From Pseudomonadota bacterium (GTDB taxonomy: Bacteria > Pseudomonadota > Alphaproteobacteria > Rhodospirillales > Casp-alpha2), in the NCBI GenBank assembly GCA_027620395.1, contig JAQBZY010000054.1, forward strand, positions 1-7,698: a stretch of 7,698 bases of DNA. The letters run 5' to 3'. The notes beneath the pieces are model-generated. The model saw nothing but the letters and a program-made list of their open reading frames with translations. It was not told the DNA's origin and did not search any database. Each line of letters opens with the position of its first letter. Position 1 is the first letter of the stretch. The position numbers and the translations under genes were made by a program. Below are positions 1 to 6,276 of the stretch, piece after piece.

Positions 1-845
1 TCGCGTTGACCCTTGCAGGTGGCGCGCTGATCGTTCTCAACGACGGCTTGATCAAGGAGTTGGCGGCCGAGCTGCCGGTCGGGCAACTACTGGCGCTCAG
101 GGGTTTGGCGGTCTTTTTTCCGATAACACTGCTGGCCTGGCGCTCGGGTGGGGTCGCAACGATGTTCCGGATCAAAAGCTGGCCCGGCCAACTCCTGCGC
201 GGCGGTTGCGTTGTCGGCGCCGCCTTCATGTTCGTGCTGGCACTTCGCTATCTTTCCCTCACCGACGCCGTGACGATCAGCTTTGCCGGGCCGCTGTTCG
301 TCACGTTGCTGGCACCTATGATGTTGGGCGAGCGGGTCGGCTGGCGCCGCTGGCTGGCGGTCGGCGCCGGATTTATCGGCGTCGCGATCATCATGCAGCC
401 AACGTCGACGGCATTTCAGTGGGCGGCGTTATTGCCGCTGTCGGCATCGGTGATGTCCTCGCTCAGGGACATCGTGACCCGTAAATTGTCGGCCAGCGAA
501 AGTTCGGTGTCGGTATTGTTCGTCACCACGCTTCTGGTTGTTGTCGCTGGCTTTGCGACCTGGCCATTCGTCGATTGGGTGGCGCTTGATCGGAAGCAGG
601 CATTGCTATTGGTCGGCGCGGGGTTCTTAAACGGCTTCGCGCATTTTTTGTTCATCGAGGCGTTTCGGCAAGGTGAGGCGGCGCTGATTTCGCCGTTCAA
701 GTATTTCAACGTGCTATGGGCCATGCTGTTCGGGTTTATGATGTTCGGAGACCTGCCGACGGCGACCACGTGTCAGGGCGCCGTTGTCGTCGTCGCCAGC
801 GGCGTTTACATTCTGCACCGTGAAAGCCGCCGGCACCGCCATTGA
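1..845 (+). CDS. EamA/DMT-superfamily inner-membrane transporter, 5' end cut by window
   Basis: The reading frame is open from the left edge (first whole codon at base 3) to a TGA at 843-845, giving about 281 visible residues. A TTG at base 6 could serve as a start, but it lies inside what looks like the first membrane helix and no ribosome site is visible, so the true start is probably upstream. The protein is almost entirely hydrophobic helices, with the two-fold repeat expected of the EamA family. The first half ends in a stretch with TDAVTISFAGPLFVTLLAP, then GER and a further helix. The second half repeats this as GEAALISPFKYFNVLWAML, then FGDLP and a last helix ending in YILHRE. A short basic tail (RRHRH) follows. 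Family members have about ten helices and roughly 290-310 residues, so little is missing. They move small metabolites, often amino acids or nucleotide-like compounds, across the inner membrane. The substrate cannot be read from the sequence. Confidence in the family is high, in the substrate none. Confidence 0.9.
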   Translation, partial: ALTLAGGALIVLNDGLIKELAAELPVGQLLALRGLAVFFPITLLAWRSGGVATMFRIKSWPGQLLRGGCVVGAAFMFVLALRYLSLTDAVTISFAGPLFVTLLAPMMLGERVGWRRWLAVGAGFIGVAIIMQPTSTAFQWAALLPLSASVMSSLRDIVTRKLSASESSVSVLFVTTLLVVVAGFATWPFVDWVALDRKQALLLVGAGFLNGFAHFLFIEAFRQGEAALISPFKYFNVLWAMLFGFMMFGDLPTATTCQGAVVVVASGVYILHRESRRHRH

Positions 846-857
846 GCCGACCGTTTT

Positions 858-863
858 GAGGAG
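858..863 (+). promoter_or_regulatory. Ribosome binding site fixing the TPR protein start
   Basis: GAGGAG lies seven bases upstream of the ATG at 871. This selects that ATG over an upstream in-frame GTG at 784, which would sit inside the transporter gene and place a non-secretory extension before an obvious signal peptide. Confidence 0.75.
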
Positions 864-870
864 CTACTCA

Positions 871-1335
871 ATGACTAGCTACCGCAATTTTTGTCTTGGT
901 TTCGCTGTTGCCTTGCTATTGCTGGCCGCCAGTTCGGCGTTCGCCGCCGACTCGTCGCCACCGCCGACGAAAGCTGACGATCCGGTTCTGGTCGAGGCCC
1001 GCAAGTTGATCGCCGACAAGAAATTCACCGAGTCGATTCCGATCCTCAAGGCCTTGGTGGCGCGTGAGGACAAGAATGCGGATGGCTGGAATCTGCTCGG
1101 CTTTGCGACCCGTAAGACTGGCGATGCGGCTAACGCCGAGAAATTTTACATGACGGCGCTGGCGCTCAACGGCGAGCATCGCGGCGCGCTCGAATACCTC
1201 GGCATGATGTACGTCGAGACCGGCCGCATGGACGATGCCAAGGCGGTGCTTAAGCGTCTCGACAAAGCTTGCTTGTTCGGCTGCGAGGAATACGACGATC
1301 TCAAGAAAGCGGTCGCCACCGGCAAGGCCGATTGA
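871..1335 (+). CDS. Small secreted tetratricopeptide-repeat protein
   Basis: The gene encodes 154 residues. Residues 1-25 form a Sec signal peptide: basic start MTSYR, hydrophobic core FAVALLLLAASS, and an AFA cleavage motif, so the mature protein is periplasmic. There is no lipobox cysteine at the cleavage site. Residues 38-132 fit about three TPR-like helical hairpins; the clearest is GWNLLGFATRKTGDAANAEK (72-91) followed by LEYLGMMYVETGRMDDAKAV (108-127). TPRs bind proteins, but no partner can be named. The C-terminal segment KACLFGCEEYDDL carries the only two cysteines of the mature protein (134 and 138), spaced CxxxC, which could form a disulfide or bind a cofactor. The gene starts 25 bases after the transporter stop and could be co-transcribed with it. 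It ends 9 bases from the stop of the convergent barrel gene, with no terminator hairpin between. The TPR call is strong and the specific role unknown. Confidence 0.85.
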   Translation: MTSYRNFCLGFAVALLLLAASSAFAADSSPPPTKADDPVLVEARKLIADKKFTESIPILKALVAREDKNADGWNLLGFATRKTGDAANAEKFYMTALALNGEHRGALEYLGMMYVETGRMDDAKAVLKRLDKACLFGCEEYDDLKKAVATGKAD

Positions 1336-1344
1336 CGGTTTGGT

Positions 1345-2313
1345 TTAAAATGCCAGCCGCAGCCCGGCGTGAAACTCGTGCGCCATCAGATCGTCAAACT
1401 TGGTCGCCGCCCCGGTGATGCCGGTTGAAAAACTGCCGTCCTGCTCGAACTGACCGAGATTGATGAAGCGATAGCCGAAATCGGCGGTCAGCTTTTCGGT
1501 GATGCTGACGCCCATGCCGGCCATGGCGGCGCAGGCGAGATTGTAGACTTCGGTGCCGCGCTCAGTCGGACCGCTGGTGGTGTTCAGCGAGTCCGTCTTC
1601 AGCATGGAGATGCCGGCACCGGCGCCGACGTAGGGTGTGAATGTCTTCGATCCGAGCCAATCATGCGCCTGATTGAAGTCATAATATAGATTGAGCATGG
1701 CGCTGACACTGTTGACCTGGCCCGAGACGGTGCTGGACGCGCCGTCTTTGCCGTCGATTTCCATGCCGGCGCGGTAGGTGAAAGTGCCGTCCATCCGGAC
1801 GTTCTCTTCGAGGTGATAACCGAATCCGACACCGGCAAAGCCGGTGTTTTGGATGGTCGTTGCGCGATTGGTGCCATTGCGGCCGTTGCCGGTGGCCTCG
1901 TTGAGAAGCGCATAGCCGGCGTCGATTCGGATATACGGGGTCATCTTGAATTCGCCGGCCGTGGCGTCAGCAACCTTGGGTTTGTCCATGGCCGGTTTAT
2001 CCATGGATTGAGCTTGCTTGGCCGGGGCCGCCGGCTTGGCGTCGACATCGGCGCTCTTCGCCGGCTCGACGGCGGGCTTCGGCTGCGTCGGCGGTGCCGG
2101 CTGCACGGGGGCCGCGGCTTTTTTCGCCGGCACCATGTTGGTGCCGCTATCTTTCAATTCCTTCTTGGTGGCGCGGTCCGACTCGTCGGCGCCGGCGACC
2201 TCGATCTGATAGGCGATATGGAATTTGCTCTCATTCTCGCCCGCGACGGCACCCGTGGCGGCGGCGACCGCGCCGATCAGCGCGGCCAAAGGTAGGTGTC
2301 GTCCAGTCTTCAT
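1345..2313 (-). CDS. Outer-membrane beta-barrel protein with Lys/Pro/Ala-rich N-terminal linker
   Basis: The gene encodes 322 residues from the ATG at 2313. Residues 1-24 are a Sec signal peptide (MKTGRHLPLAALIG, cleavage after AVA). Residues 61-120 are a low-complexity linker rich in Pro, Lys and Ala, including a tandem MDKP repeat at 104-112. Residues 122-322 alternate polar and hydrophobic as in OmpA-like or opacity-type eight-stranded barrels: TPYIRIDAGYAL, TPYVGAGAGISML, TADFGYRFINLG. The chain ends in HAGLRLAF with a terminal Phe, the signal read by the BAM machinery. One cysteine (261) lies within a predicted strand. The open frame extends upstream to 2409, but those 32 residues precede the signal peptide and are unlikely to be translated. 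Family members often act as surface adhesins, structural proteins or of unknown function; nothing here fixes the role. The barrel part matches the OMP_b-brl type, and the linker is an addition to it. The Sel1 protein gene lies upstream on the same strand. Confidence 0.85.
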   Translation of the reverse strand: MKTGRHLPLAALIGAVAAATGAVAGENESKFHIAYQIEVAGADESDRATKKELKDSGTNMVPAKKAAAPVQPAPPTQPKPAVEPAKSADVDAKPAAPAKQAQSMDKPAMDKPKVADATAGEFKMTPYIRIDAGYALLNEATGNGRNGTNRATTIQNTGFAGVGFGYHLEENVRMDGTFTYRAGMEIDGKDGASSTVSGQVNSVSAMLNLYYDFNQAHDWLGSKTFTPYVGAGAGISMLKTDSLNTTSGPTERGTEVYNLACAAMAGMGVSITEKLTADFGYRFINLGQFEQDGSFSTGITGAATKFDDLMAHEFHAGLRLAF

Positions 2314-2319
2314 TGCCGG

Positions 2320-2324
2320 TCCCC
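2320..2324 (-). promoter_or_regulatory. Ribosome binding site fixing the barrel protein start
   Basis: On the minus strand GGGGA lies six bases before the ATG at 2313. This supports the start that begins directly with the signal peptide over the upstream in-frame start near 2409. Confidence 0.55.
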
Positions 2325-2407
2325 GTGATCCCAGTTCTTGGGGATGCCCGTTCGGTACATGCCCATATATTGGAGAATCGCCGGAAAACGTAAAAACCAA
2401 GTTAACC

Positions 2408-2423
2408 AAACCGATGCCGGTTT
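2408..2423 (-). terminator. Possible weak hairpin terminator after the Sel1 gene
   Basis: The minus strand reads AAACCG-GCAT-CGGTTT, a perfect six-pair stem with a four-base loop. It lies 58 bases beyond the Sel1 gene stop and 95 bases before the barrel gene start. The following bases are T-rich but interrupted (GGTTAACTTGGTTTTT). The stem is short with only three GC pairs, so it may be a weak terminator, an attenuator in the barrel gene leader, or chance. Confidence 0.25.
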
Positions 2424-2480
2424 AGAATTCTCGGCTGAACGACAACACTATCTGGGAAACTGGACGGCGCCGACGGCTGG

Positions 2481-3563
2481 CTAACCGCCGAGCATTTCCT
2501 TAGGCAGTGCTTGGCGTAGCGTGTCGCGGGCCTTGGCCGCCTTCGGGTCGCCTTGCTCGGCGGCGCGGCTGATCCAGTCAAAGGCTTTCTTGAGATCGCG
2601 TTCGACGCCTTTGCCCTCGTAGAAGAGGAAACCGAGATTATATTGCGCCTGGGTGTGGCCCTGCGCCGCCGCTTTTTCGAACCATTTGGCGGCGTTGGTG
2701 AAATCCTGTCCGCCGGTCTGGCCGAGAAAATTCATAATTCCGAGATTGTATTGCGCGCCAGGATGGCCGACAGCGGCGGCCTTAAGAAAAAACTCGGCCG
2801 CCTTGCCGTAGTTTTTCTCGACGTTAATGCCGTTGTAAAAGCGAAGCCCCATCTTGTGATCGGCATCGCCGTCGCCGCCGTTCTTGCCGGCGGAGGGCGG
2901 CGCGGGTTCCATTTTCTTGTCCGTCTCGGTCCCAGGCGGAAGGGCGACGACCTCCTGAGAGGCGGTCTTTGCCGGTGCCTCGGCTTTCGGTTTTTTGCCG
3001 CCCTTGGCTGGCCGAGGCGTGTCCAATGGCGGTGGCGGGGGGGCGTCGGAAGTGTTGGGAGCCGGCATTCCCGGCGCGGCCGGCATGGCTTTATCCGGCG
3101 CTGGCGGTTCCGGGGCCGGCTCTGAAGACGGAATCGGCAACGGCGCTAGCTCCGGCTTGGGCGCCGCAGTTGGCTCGGCGGCGGGCATGGCTGCTGGAGC
3201 CGGTTCCGAAGTTGGCATCGGCGCCGGTCCGGGGTTCGGCATTTCCGTCGTCATTACCGGCACGATCTTCGGCGGCGGCGGCAGCTTCATGACCACTTTC
3301 GGGGTTCGATCGGTAGGTGAAAAGTTGATCACGTCATTGATCGTGGTGCGGAACCAGTACACCAGCGAGCTGCTTCTATCGCTGATGACATTCAAGACGT
3401 CGTGCTTCTGGCTGATCACCGCTTCGGCGACTCCCTCGCCGCCCGGCATGGCGCCGCCGCTGCTTCTGATCACGTCGTCATCGATGAAAAGCGCCACGGC
3501 AAATCCACCCCCGGCGAGGCCGAGAATGCCTAGTAATAGGTATTTAACAATCCGTTGAACCAC
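2481..3563 (-). CDS. Membrane-anchored proline-rich Sel1-repeat protein
   Basis: The gene encodes 360 residues from a GTG at 3563. An in-frame TAG lies 12 codons upstream and there is no earlier ATG or GTG. The ribosome site is weak, but the N-terminus makes sense: basic residues R4 and K7, then a hydrophobic helix at about 8-27, then DDD. It reads as an uncleaved signal anchor with the bulk in the periplasm. Residues 93-225 are a long Pro/Ala/Glu/Lys-rich stretch, probably extended and disordered. Residues about 234-341 hold three Sel1-type repeats, with A-QYNLG signatures at 270 and 306 and AAEFFLKAAAVGHPG, AAKWFEKAAAQGHTQ and AFDWISRAAEQGDPK as the paired helices. Sel1 repeats are protein-interaction solenoids. 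Proteins of this layout occur in localisation, envelope and regulatory roles, but the sequence does not say which. The last residues are KEMLGG. It is divergent from the prolyl isomerase gene and upstream of the barrel gene. Confidence 0.85.
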   Translation of the reverse strand: MVQRIVKYLLLGILGLAGGGFAVALFIDDDVIRSSGGAMPGGEGVAEAVISQKHDVLNVISDRSSSLVYWFRTTINDVINFSPTDRTPKVVMKLPPPPKIVPVMTTEMPNPGPAPMPTSEPAPAAMPAAEPTAAPKPELAPLPIPSSEPAPEPPAPDKAMPAAPGMPAPNTSDAPPPPPLDTPRPAKGGKKPKAEAPAKTASQEVVALPPGTETDKKMEPAPPSAGKNGGDGDADHKMGLRFYNGINVEKNYGKAAEFFLKAAAVGHPGAQYNLGIMNFLGQTGGQDFTNAAKWFEKAAAQGHTQAQYNLGFLFYEGKGVERDLKKAFDWISRAAEQGDPKAAKARDTLRQALPKEMLGG

Positions 3564-3639
3564 TTCGTTGCCGCGTTCCCGATTTGCGAATCGCCGCTAA
3601 GCGTAACCGCCTTTCGCACGATACGCCATACTGACTGGG

Positions 3640-3668
3640 TTGCCTCGCGCACCGGACCGCGCTAAACC
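3640..3668 (+). promoter_or_regulatory. Candidate sigma-70-like promoter for the prolyl isomerase
   Basis: TTGCCT (3640-3645) and TAAACC (3663-3668) are separated by 17 bases, about 35 bases before the ATG at 3704. The -10 match is poor (three of six to TATAAT). The position in the divergent gap is the main support. Confidence 0.2.
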
Positions 3669-3703
3669 CCCGGGCCAGGGATAAATTAAGCTGGGAGCTG
3701 GAA

Positions 3704-4003
3704 ATGGCAGAACAAATCACCGCGTCGCACATTCTCGTTTCGACCGATGGCCGGGAACCCGAAGCGGCGAAAAGCCAAATCGAGGCGATCCGGGACCAAA
3801 TCGCCGGCGGTGCCGACTTCGCCGATATCGCCCGCGCTAAGTCGGACTGTCCGTCCGGCGGCCAGGGCGGCGATCTTGGCAGTTTCGGCCGCGGCGCCAT
3901 GGTCGCTGAATTCGAGGCTGCCGCGTTCGCGCTTGATGTGGATGCCGTGAGCGGCATCGTCGAGACCGATTTCGGCTACCACCTGATTCTTCGAACCGCC
4001 TAA
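3704..4003 (+). CDS. Parvulin-type peptidyl-prolyl cis-trans isomerase (PpiC-like)
   Basis: The gene encodes 99 residues from an ATG preceded by a GGGAG/GGAA purine stretch. It is a stand-alone parvulin domain, close in length to E. coli PpiC (about 93), which speeds cis-trans isomerisation of X-Pro bonds during protein folding. The family motifs appear in order: ASHILV (7-12), an amphipathic helix with Q and I residues (about 20-34), then FADIARAKSDCPSGG (39-53). After these come GGDLGSFGRGAMVAEFEAA (55-73) and VETDFGYHLI (86-95). The His at 9 and the His at 93 (in YHLI) sit where the paired active-site histidines of parvulins are found, and Cys49 corresponds to the catalytic-region Cys/Asp position. 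There is no signal peptide or membrane helix, so it acts in the cytosol, unlike SurA or PrsA. It is divergent from the Sel1 gene and converges on the DUF1491 gene with an 11-base gap. Confidence 0.93.
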   Translation: MAEQITASHILVSTDGREPEAAKSQIEAIRDQIAGGADFADIARAKSDCPSGGQGGDLGSFGRGAMVAEFEAAAFALDVDAVSGIVETDFGYHLILRTA

Positions 4004-4014
4004 TCCAGGCGAAA

Positions 4015-4356
4015 TTAGTCGAGGACCGGCGCGTCGGGAATATAGGCGGCGTGGCGGTCTTCGATTTCCAGGACCCAAATATCCGGATCCTGGGCCAGCC
4101 GGCGCCCGATGTATTCCTCGATCTTGTCGTTGCCGGCGGCGGCGCGGCCAAGCGGCGCCAGCCACGCGCGCCGGCCTTCCCCGTCACGCGATTGCGACAA
4201 CAGCATCGAGGTGCCGTCGAGGCGGTCGAGCTTCAGGATCACGCTGCCGGCATCGGGGTCGCCCTTGTGACGGACCAGCGCCGGCATGTTGGTGATGTCG
4301 CAAAGTCGTATCTGGGCCGATACCCAGATGCCGGTTTTCAAGGATGGCTCGGGCAT
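4015..4356 (-). CDS. DUF1491 family protein of unknown function
   Basis: The gene encodes 113 residues from the ATG at 4356, with GGAG (4364-4367) seven bases upstream on the minus strand. The sequence matches my knowledge of DUF1491: a start like TGIWVSAQIRLCD (8-20), then PALVRHKGDPDAGSVILKLD (25-44) and RLDG. The C-terminal half contains IGRRLAQDPDIWVLEIEDR (83-101), the family's hallmark ending. It has no signal peptide or membrane helix and is presumably a small cytosolic protein. No reaction or partner is known to me for this family. It is found across alphaproteobacteria, so its presence supports the taxonomic call. The gene converges on the prolyl isomerase gene (11 bases between stops, no hairpin visible) and diverges from the histidine kinase gene across a 154-base gap. 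Confidence 0.85.
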   Translation of the reverse strand: MPEPSLKTGIWVSAQIRLCDITNMPALVRHKGDPDAGSVILKLDRLDGTSMLLSQSRDGEGRRAWLAPLGRAAAGNDKIEEYIGRRLAQDPDIWVLEIEDRHAAYIPDAPVLD

Positions 4357-4453
4357 CGGCTAGCTCCAGGATCGGTCGGGCCCGTTTTCTTAAGGGCAGC
4401 TTTCATATGGAACGTGGACATCATCGCATGAACGGGCATAAATTGGATCAATG

Positions 4454-4491
4454 ATGAATTCATGCCGCGTCTTGCCGTGAATATCATATTC
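4454..4491. promoter_or_regulatory. Two short palindromes upstream of the histidine kinase (possible operator)
   Basis: ATGAATTCAT (4454-4463) is a perfect ten-base palindrome. GAATATCATATTC (4479-4491) is a perfect 6+1+6 inverted repeat. Their centres are about 26 bases apart, and the second ends 19 bases before the kinase start codon. Both lie in a locally AT-rich patch in the divergent gap with the DUF1491 gene. They could bind a dimeric regulator, but AT-rich DNA makes short palindromes by chance. No clear -35/-10 pair was found. Confidence 0.25.
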
Positions 4492-4510
4492 ATATGTTCA
4501 GGAAAGCCTC

Positions 4511-6073
4511 GTGAGCACACCTAAAAAACCCAAATTTGGCGGCGCCGGCTCCGCGTCGGGCCAGGCGGCAGACTCTTTGCCAGATCAATGGGGCGACCTA
4601 ACGGCGCCTGACGGCGCGATTCGGGAAATATTCGACGACTCCCCGGTCGGATTTCTAATGCATCGGGATGGTTACATCGTCTATGGCAATAACGCCATCG
4701 CTGAGATTTTCGGTTACTCGCTGGAAAAACTCATCGGCCTTGAAATATGGCAGTTGTTCCCACCGGAGGAGGTTCCCAGGCTAAAGAAAATGGCCGAGGC
4801 CCGCGCCCAAGGGGAAATTGCGCCGCTTCGCTATGAAACCATCGGTCAGCGTCCCGATGGTACCAGGCGGATCGTCGAACTCGCCGTCCGTTATGGGCAT
4901 TGGCGTGGTCGGGGCGTCTATCAGTCATTCGTCACTGACCGCACTATCGAGCGCGAGGCCGAGGCCGCGCTGGCCGAGAGCGACCGCATGTTCCGCGATC
5001 TGGTCGATGGCTCGATCCAGGGCTTTTACGTTCATCGTGACTTTAAGATTTTATATGCCAACCGCGCGGCGGCGGAAATATTCGGCTACCTGCCTGAGCA
5101 ATTCAACGGCATTTACATCGAAGATTTTGTGCACCCGAGTTTCCGCGCCCGTCAGTTGGAAATTCGGCGCAAGCGCCTAAGCGGTGAATCGGCGCCGGAC
5201 CGCTACGAGTTTCTGGGGCTCAAGCGCGACGGCGCGCCGGTCTGGATCGAGATCATGTCGAGGGTCGTCGAATGGCAGGGCGAGGAAGCTATTCAGTCGA
5301 CGATTGTCGATATCAATGCACGCAAGGAAATCGACGTGTCGTTGCGCCGCGCCAAGGAAGAGGCTGAGCAGGCCAACCGGGCCAAGACCCAGTTTCTAGC
5401 CAACATGTCGCATGAACTGCGGACGCCATTGAACGCCATCATCGGTTTCTCGCAATTGATCCGGGACGGCGTGATGGGACCGATCCCGGATAAATACGCC
5501 GAATATGCCGGATTGGTTCATTCGTCCGGCGATCACCTGTTGGCGCTGATTAACGATCTCCTCGATATCGCCGCCATCGAGGCAGGCGAGATGCGGACGA
5601 CCGAAATGCCGGTCGATCTTGGCGCCGCGATCGATGCGTGCGTCCGGATGCTGCGTGGGCGGGCGCAAAAAGCTGGCTTGCGGTTGGCGCACGATGTTCC
5701 GACGCCGGCGCCGGTGGTTCGTTCCGACGAACGGAGGGTTCAGCAAATCCTGATCAATCTGATCGGCAATGCCATTAAATTCACGCCCGAAGGCGGCATG
5801 ATCGATGTCCGGCTTTCCAAAGCCGGTGGCGTCATCATCCTGGAAATCATCGATACCGGCATCGGCATCCCGGCCGAGGAAATCGACCGCGTCTTCAATC
5901 CGTTTGCCCGTGCCGGCAATTTCCAAGTCAGCCAAAAAGAGGGAACTGGCCTCGGATTGCCCCTGGTCCGTTCGCTTTCGGCAATCCTCGGGATTTCCGT
6001 CGACCTGCAAAGCGGGCTTGGCAAGGGAACCAAGGTGACCTTGAGTTTCCCGGCGCACCTCCAGACGACTTGA
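4511..6073 (+). CDS. Cytosolic PAS-PAS-HisKA-HATPase sensor histidine kinase
   Basis: The gene encodes 520 residues from a GTG at 4511, with AGGA (4500-4503) seven bases upstream. After a low-complexity N-terminus, PAS domain 1 spans about 34-146 and PAS domain 2 about 158-272. A short coiled coil rich in Arg, Glu and Ala (276-292) follows, then the dimerisation/phosphoacceptor domain with FLANMSHELRTPLNAIIGF (295-313). His301 is the predicted phosphorylated residue. The catalytic ATP-binding domain shows the N box ILINLIGNAIKF (413-424, Asn416 and Asn420), the G1 box DTGIGIP (448-454), the F box VFNPFARA (461-468) and the G2 box GTGLGLPLV (478-486). All key residues are present, so it should be active. 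There is no membrane helix or signal peptide, so the signal is cytosolic; the PAS ligand is unknown. No response regulator gene adjoins it, making it an orphan. Its H-box region resembles alphaproteobacterial PleC/DivJ-type kinases, but that does not assign a pathway. Transcription probably ends at the hairpin at 6154-6182. Confidence 0.95.
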   Translation: MSTPKKPKFGGAGSASGQAADSLPDQWGDLTAPDGAIREIFDDSPVGFLMHRDGYIVYGNNAIAEIFGYSLEKLIGLEIWQLFPPEEVPRLKKMAEARAQGEIAPLRYETIGQRPDGTRRIVELAVRYGHWRGRGVYQSFVTDRTIEREAEAALAESDRMFRDLVDGSIQGFYVHRDFKILYANRAAAEIFGYLPEQFNGIYIEDFVHPSFRARQLEIRRKRLSGESAPDRYEFLGLKRDGAPVWIEIMSRVVEWQGEEAIQSTIVDINARKEIDVSLRRAKEEAEQANRAKTQFLANMSHELRTPLNAIIGFSQLIRDGVMGPIPDKYAEYAGLVHSSGDHLLALINDLLDIAAIEAGEMRTTEMPVDLGAAIDACVRMLRGRAQKAGLRLAHDVPTPAPVVRSDERRVQQILINLIGNAIKFTPEGGMIDVRLSKAGGVIILEIIDTGIGIPAEEIDRVFNPFARAGNFQVSQKEGTGLGLPLVRSLSAILGISVDLQSGLGKGTKVTLSFPAHLQTT

Positions 6074-6153
6074 TTGCCGGCCTGTGACGGCGGTCACTGC
6101 GTTGGTCCCGGGCGGCGCGTATGGTTAATTCGATATTCACCAACTCTCTCCTT

Positions 6154-6182
6154 CACCGGACCGACGGGTCCGGTGTTTTTTT
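6154..6182 (+). terminator. Strong intrinsic terminator of the histidine kinase gene
   Basis: CACCGGACC-GACG-GGTCCGGTG is a perfect nine-pair GC-rich stem with a four-base loop, followed directly by seven T residues. It lies 80 bases after the kinase stop. There is no A-tract on the left side, so it works only for plus-strand transcripts. A smaller five-pair hairpin GTGAC-GGCG-GTCAC (6084-6097) just after the stop has no T-tract. Confidence 0.93.
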
Positions 6183-6264
6183 GCCATTGACCGGGAACCG
6201 CCGGCGCTTCGCTACTGGATTAGCGACTTGCCGGCATGTTACGGTCGGTCGGCGGCAATAAGTT

Positions 6265-6269
6265 GGGAG
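6265..6269 (+). promoter_or_regulatory. Ribosome binding site selecting a TTG start
   Basis: GGGAG is seven bases upstream of TTG at 6277. The first in-frame ATG (6286) is 16 bases away, too far for this site. A CGGGG just before that ATG is a weaker alternative. Confidence 0.5.
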
Positions 6270-6276
6270 CGTCGAT

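Noticed and set aside
2314..2409. Upstream extension of the barrel gene by 32 codons
   Set aside because: The extra residues precede a complete signal peptide, and a GGGGA site sits at the right distance from the ATG at 2313.
2995..3558. Long Gly/Ala-rich plus-strand frame opposite the Sel1 gene
   Set aside because: It is the complement of the proline-rich coding stretch, so glycine and alanine codons arise automatically. It has no domain and no ribosome site.
3686..4165. Minus-strand frame across the prolyl isomerase
   Set aside because: It overlaps the well-supported isomerase and DUF1491 genes in another frame and shows no protein-family features.
5396..6097. 233-codon minus-strand frame opposite the kinase catalytic half
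   Set aside because: The plus strand encodes clear H, N, G1, F and G2 motifs throughout, while the minus-strand product matches no family I know. It is a GC-rich shadow frame.
6084..6097. GTGAC-GGCG-GTCAC hairpin just after the kinase stop
   Set aside because: The stem has five pairs and no T-tract, and a much better terminator follows 60 bases later. It is probably chance.
6187..6215. TTGACC with a possible -10 before the TerB-like gene
   Set aside because: The -35 match is good, but no acceptable -10 lies 16-18 bases downstream (best GCTACT). It also falls right after the terminator, so it is only a weak lead.
6121..6261. A 46-codon open frame starting MVNSIFTNS, faintly like a flagellin N-terminus
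   Set aside because: It reads straight through the strong terminator hairpin and T-tract, has no good ribosome site, and turns into basic low-complexity sequence. The resemblance covers only a few residues.
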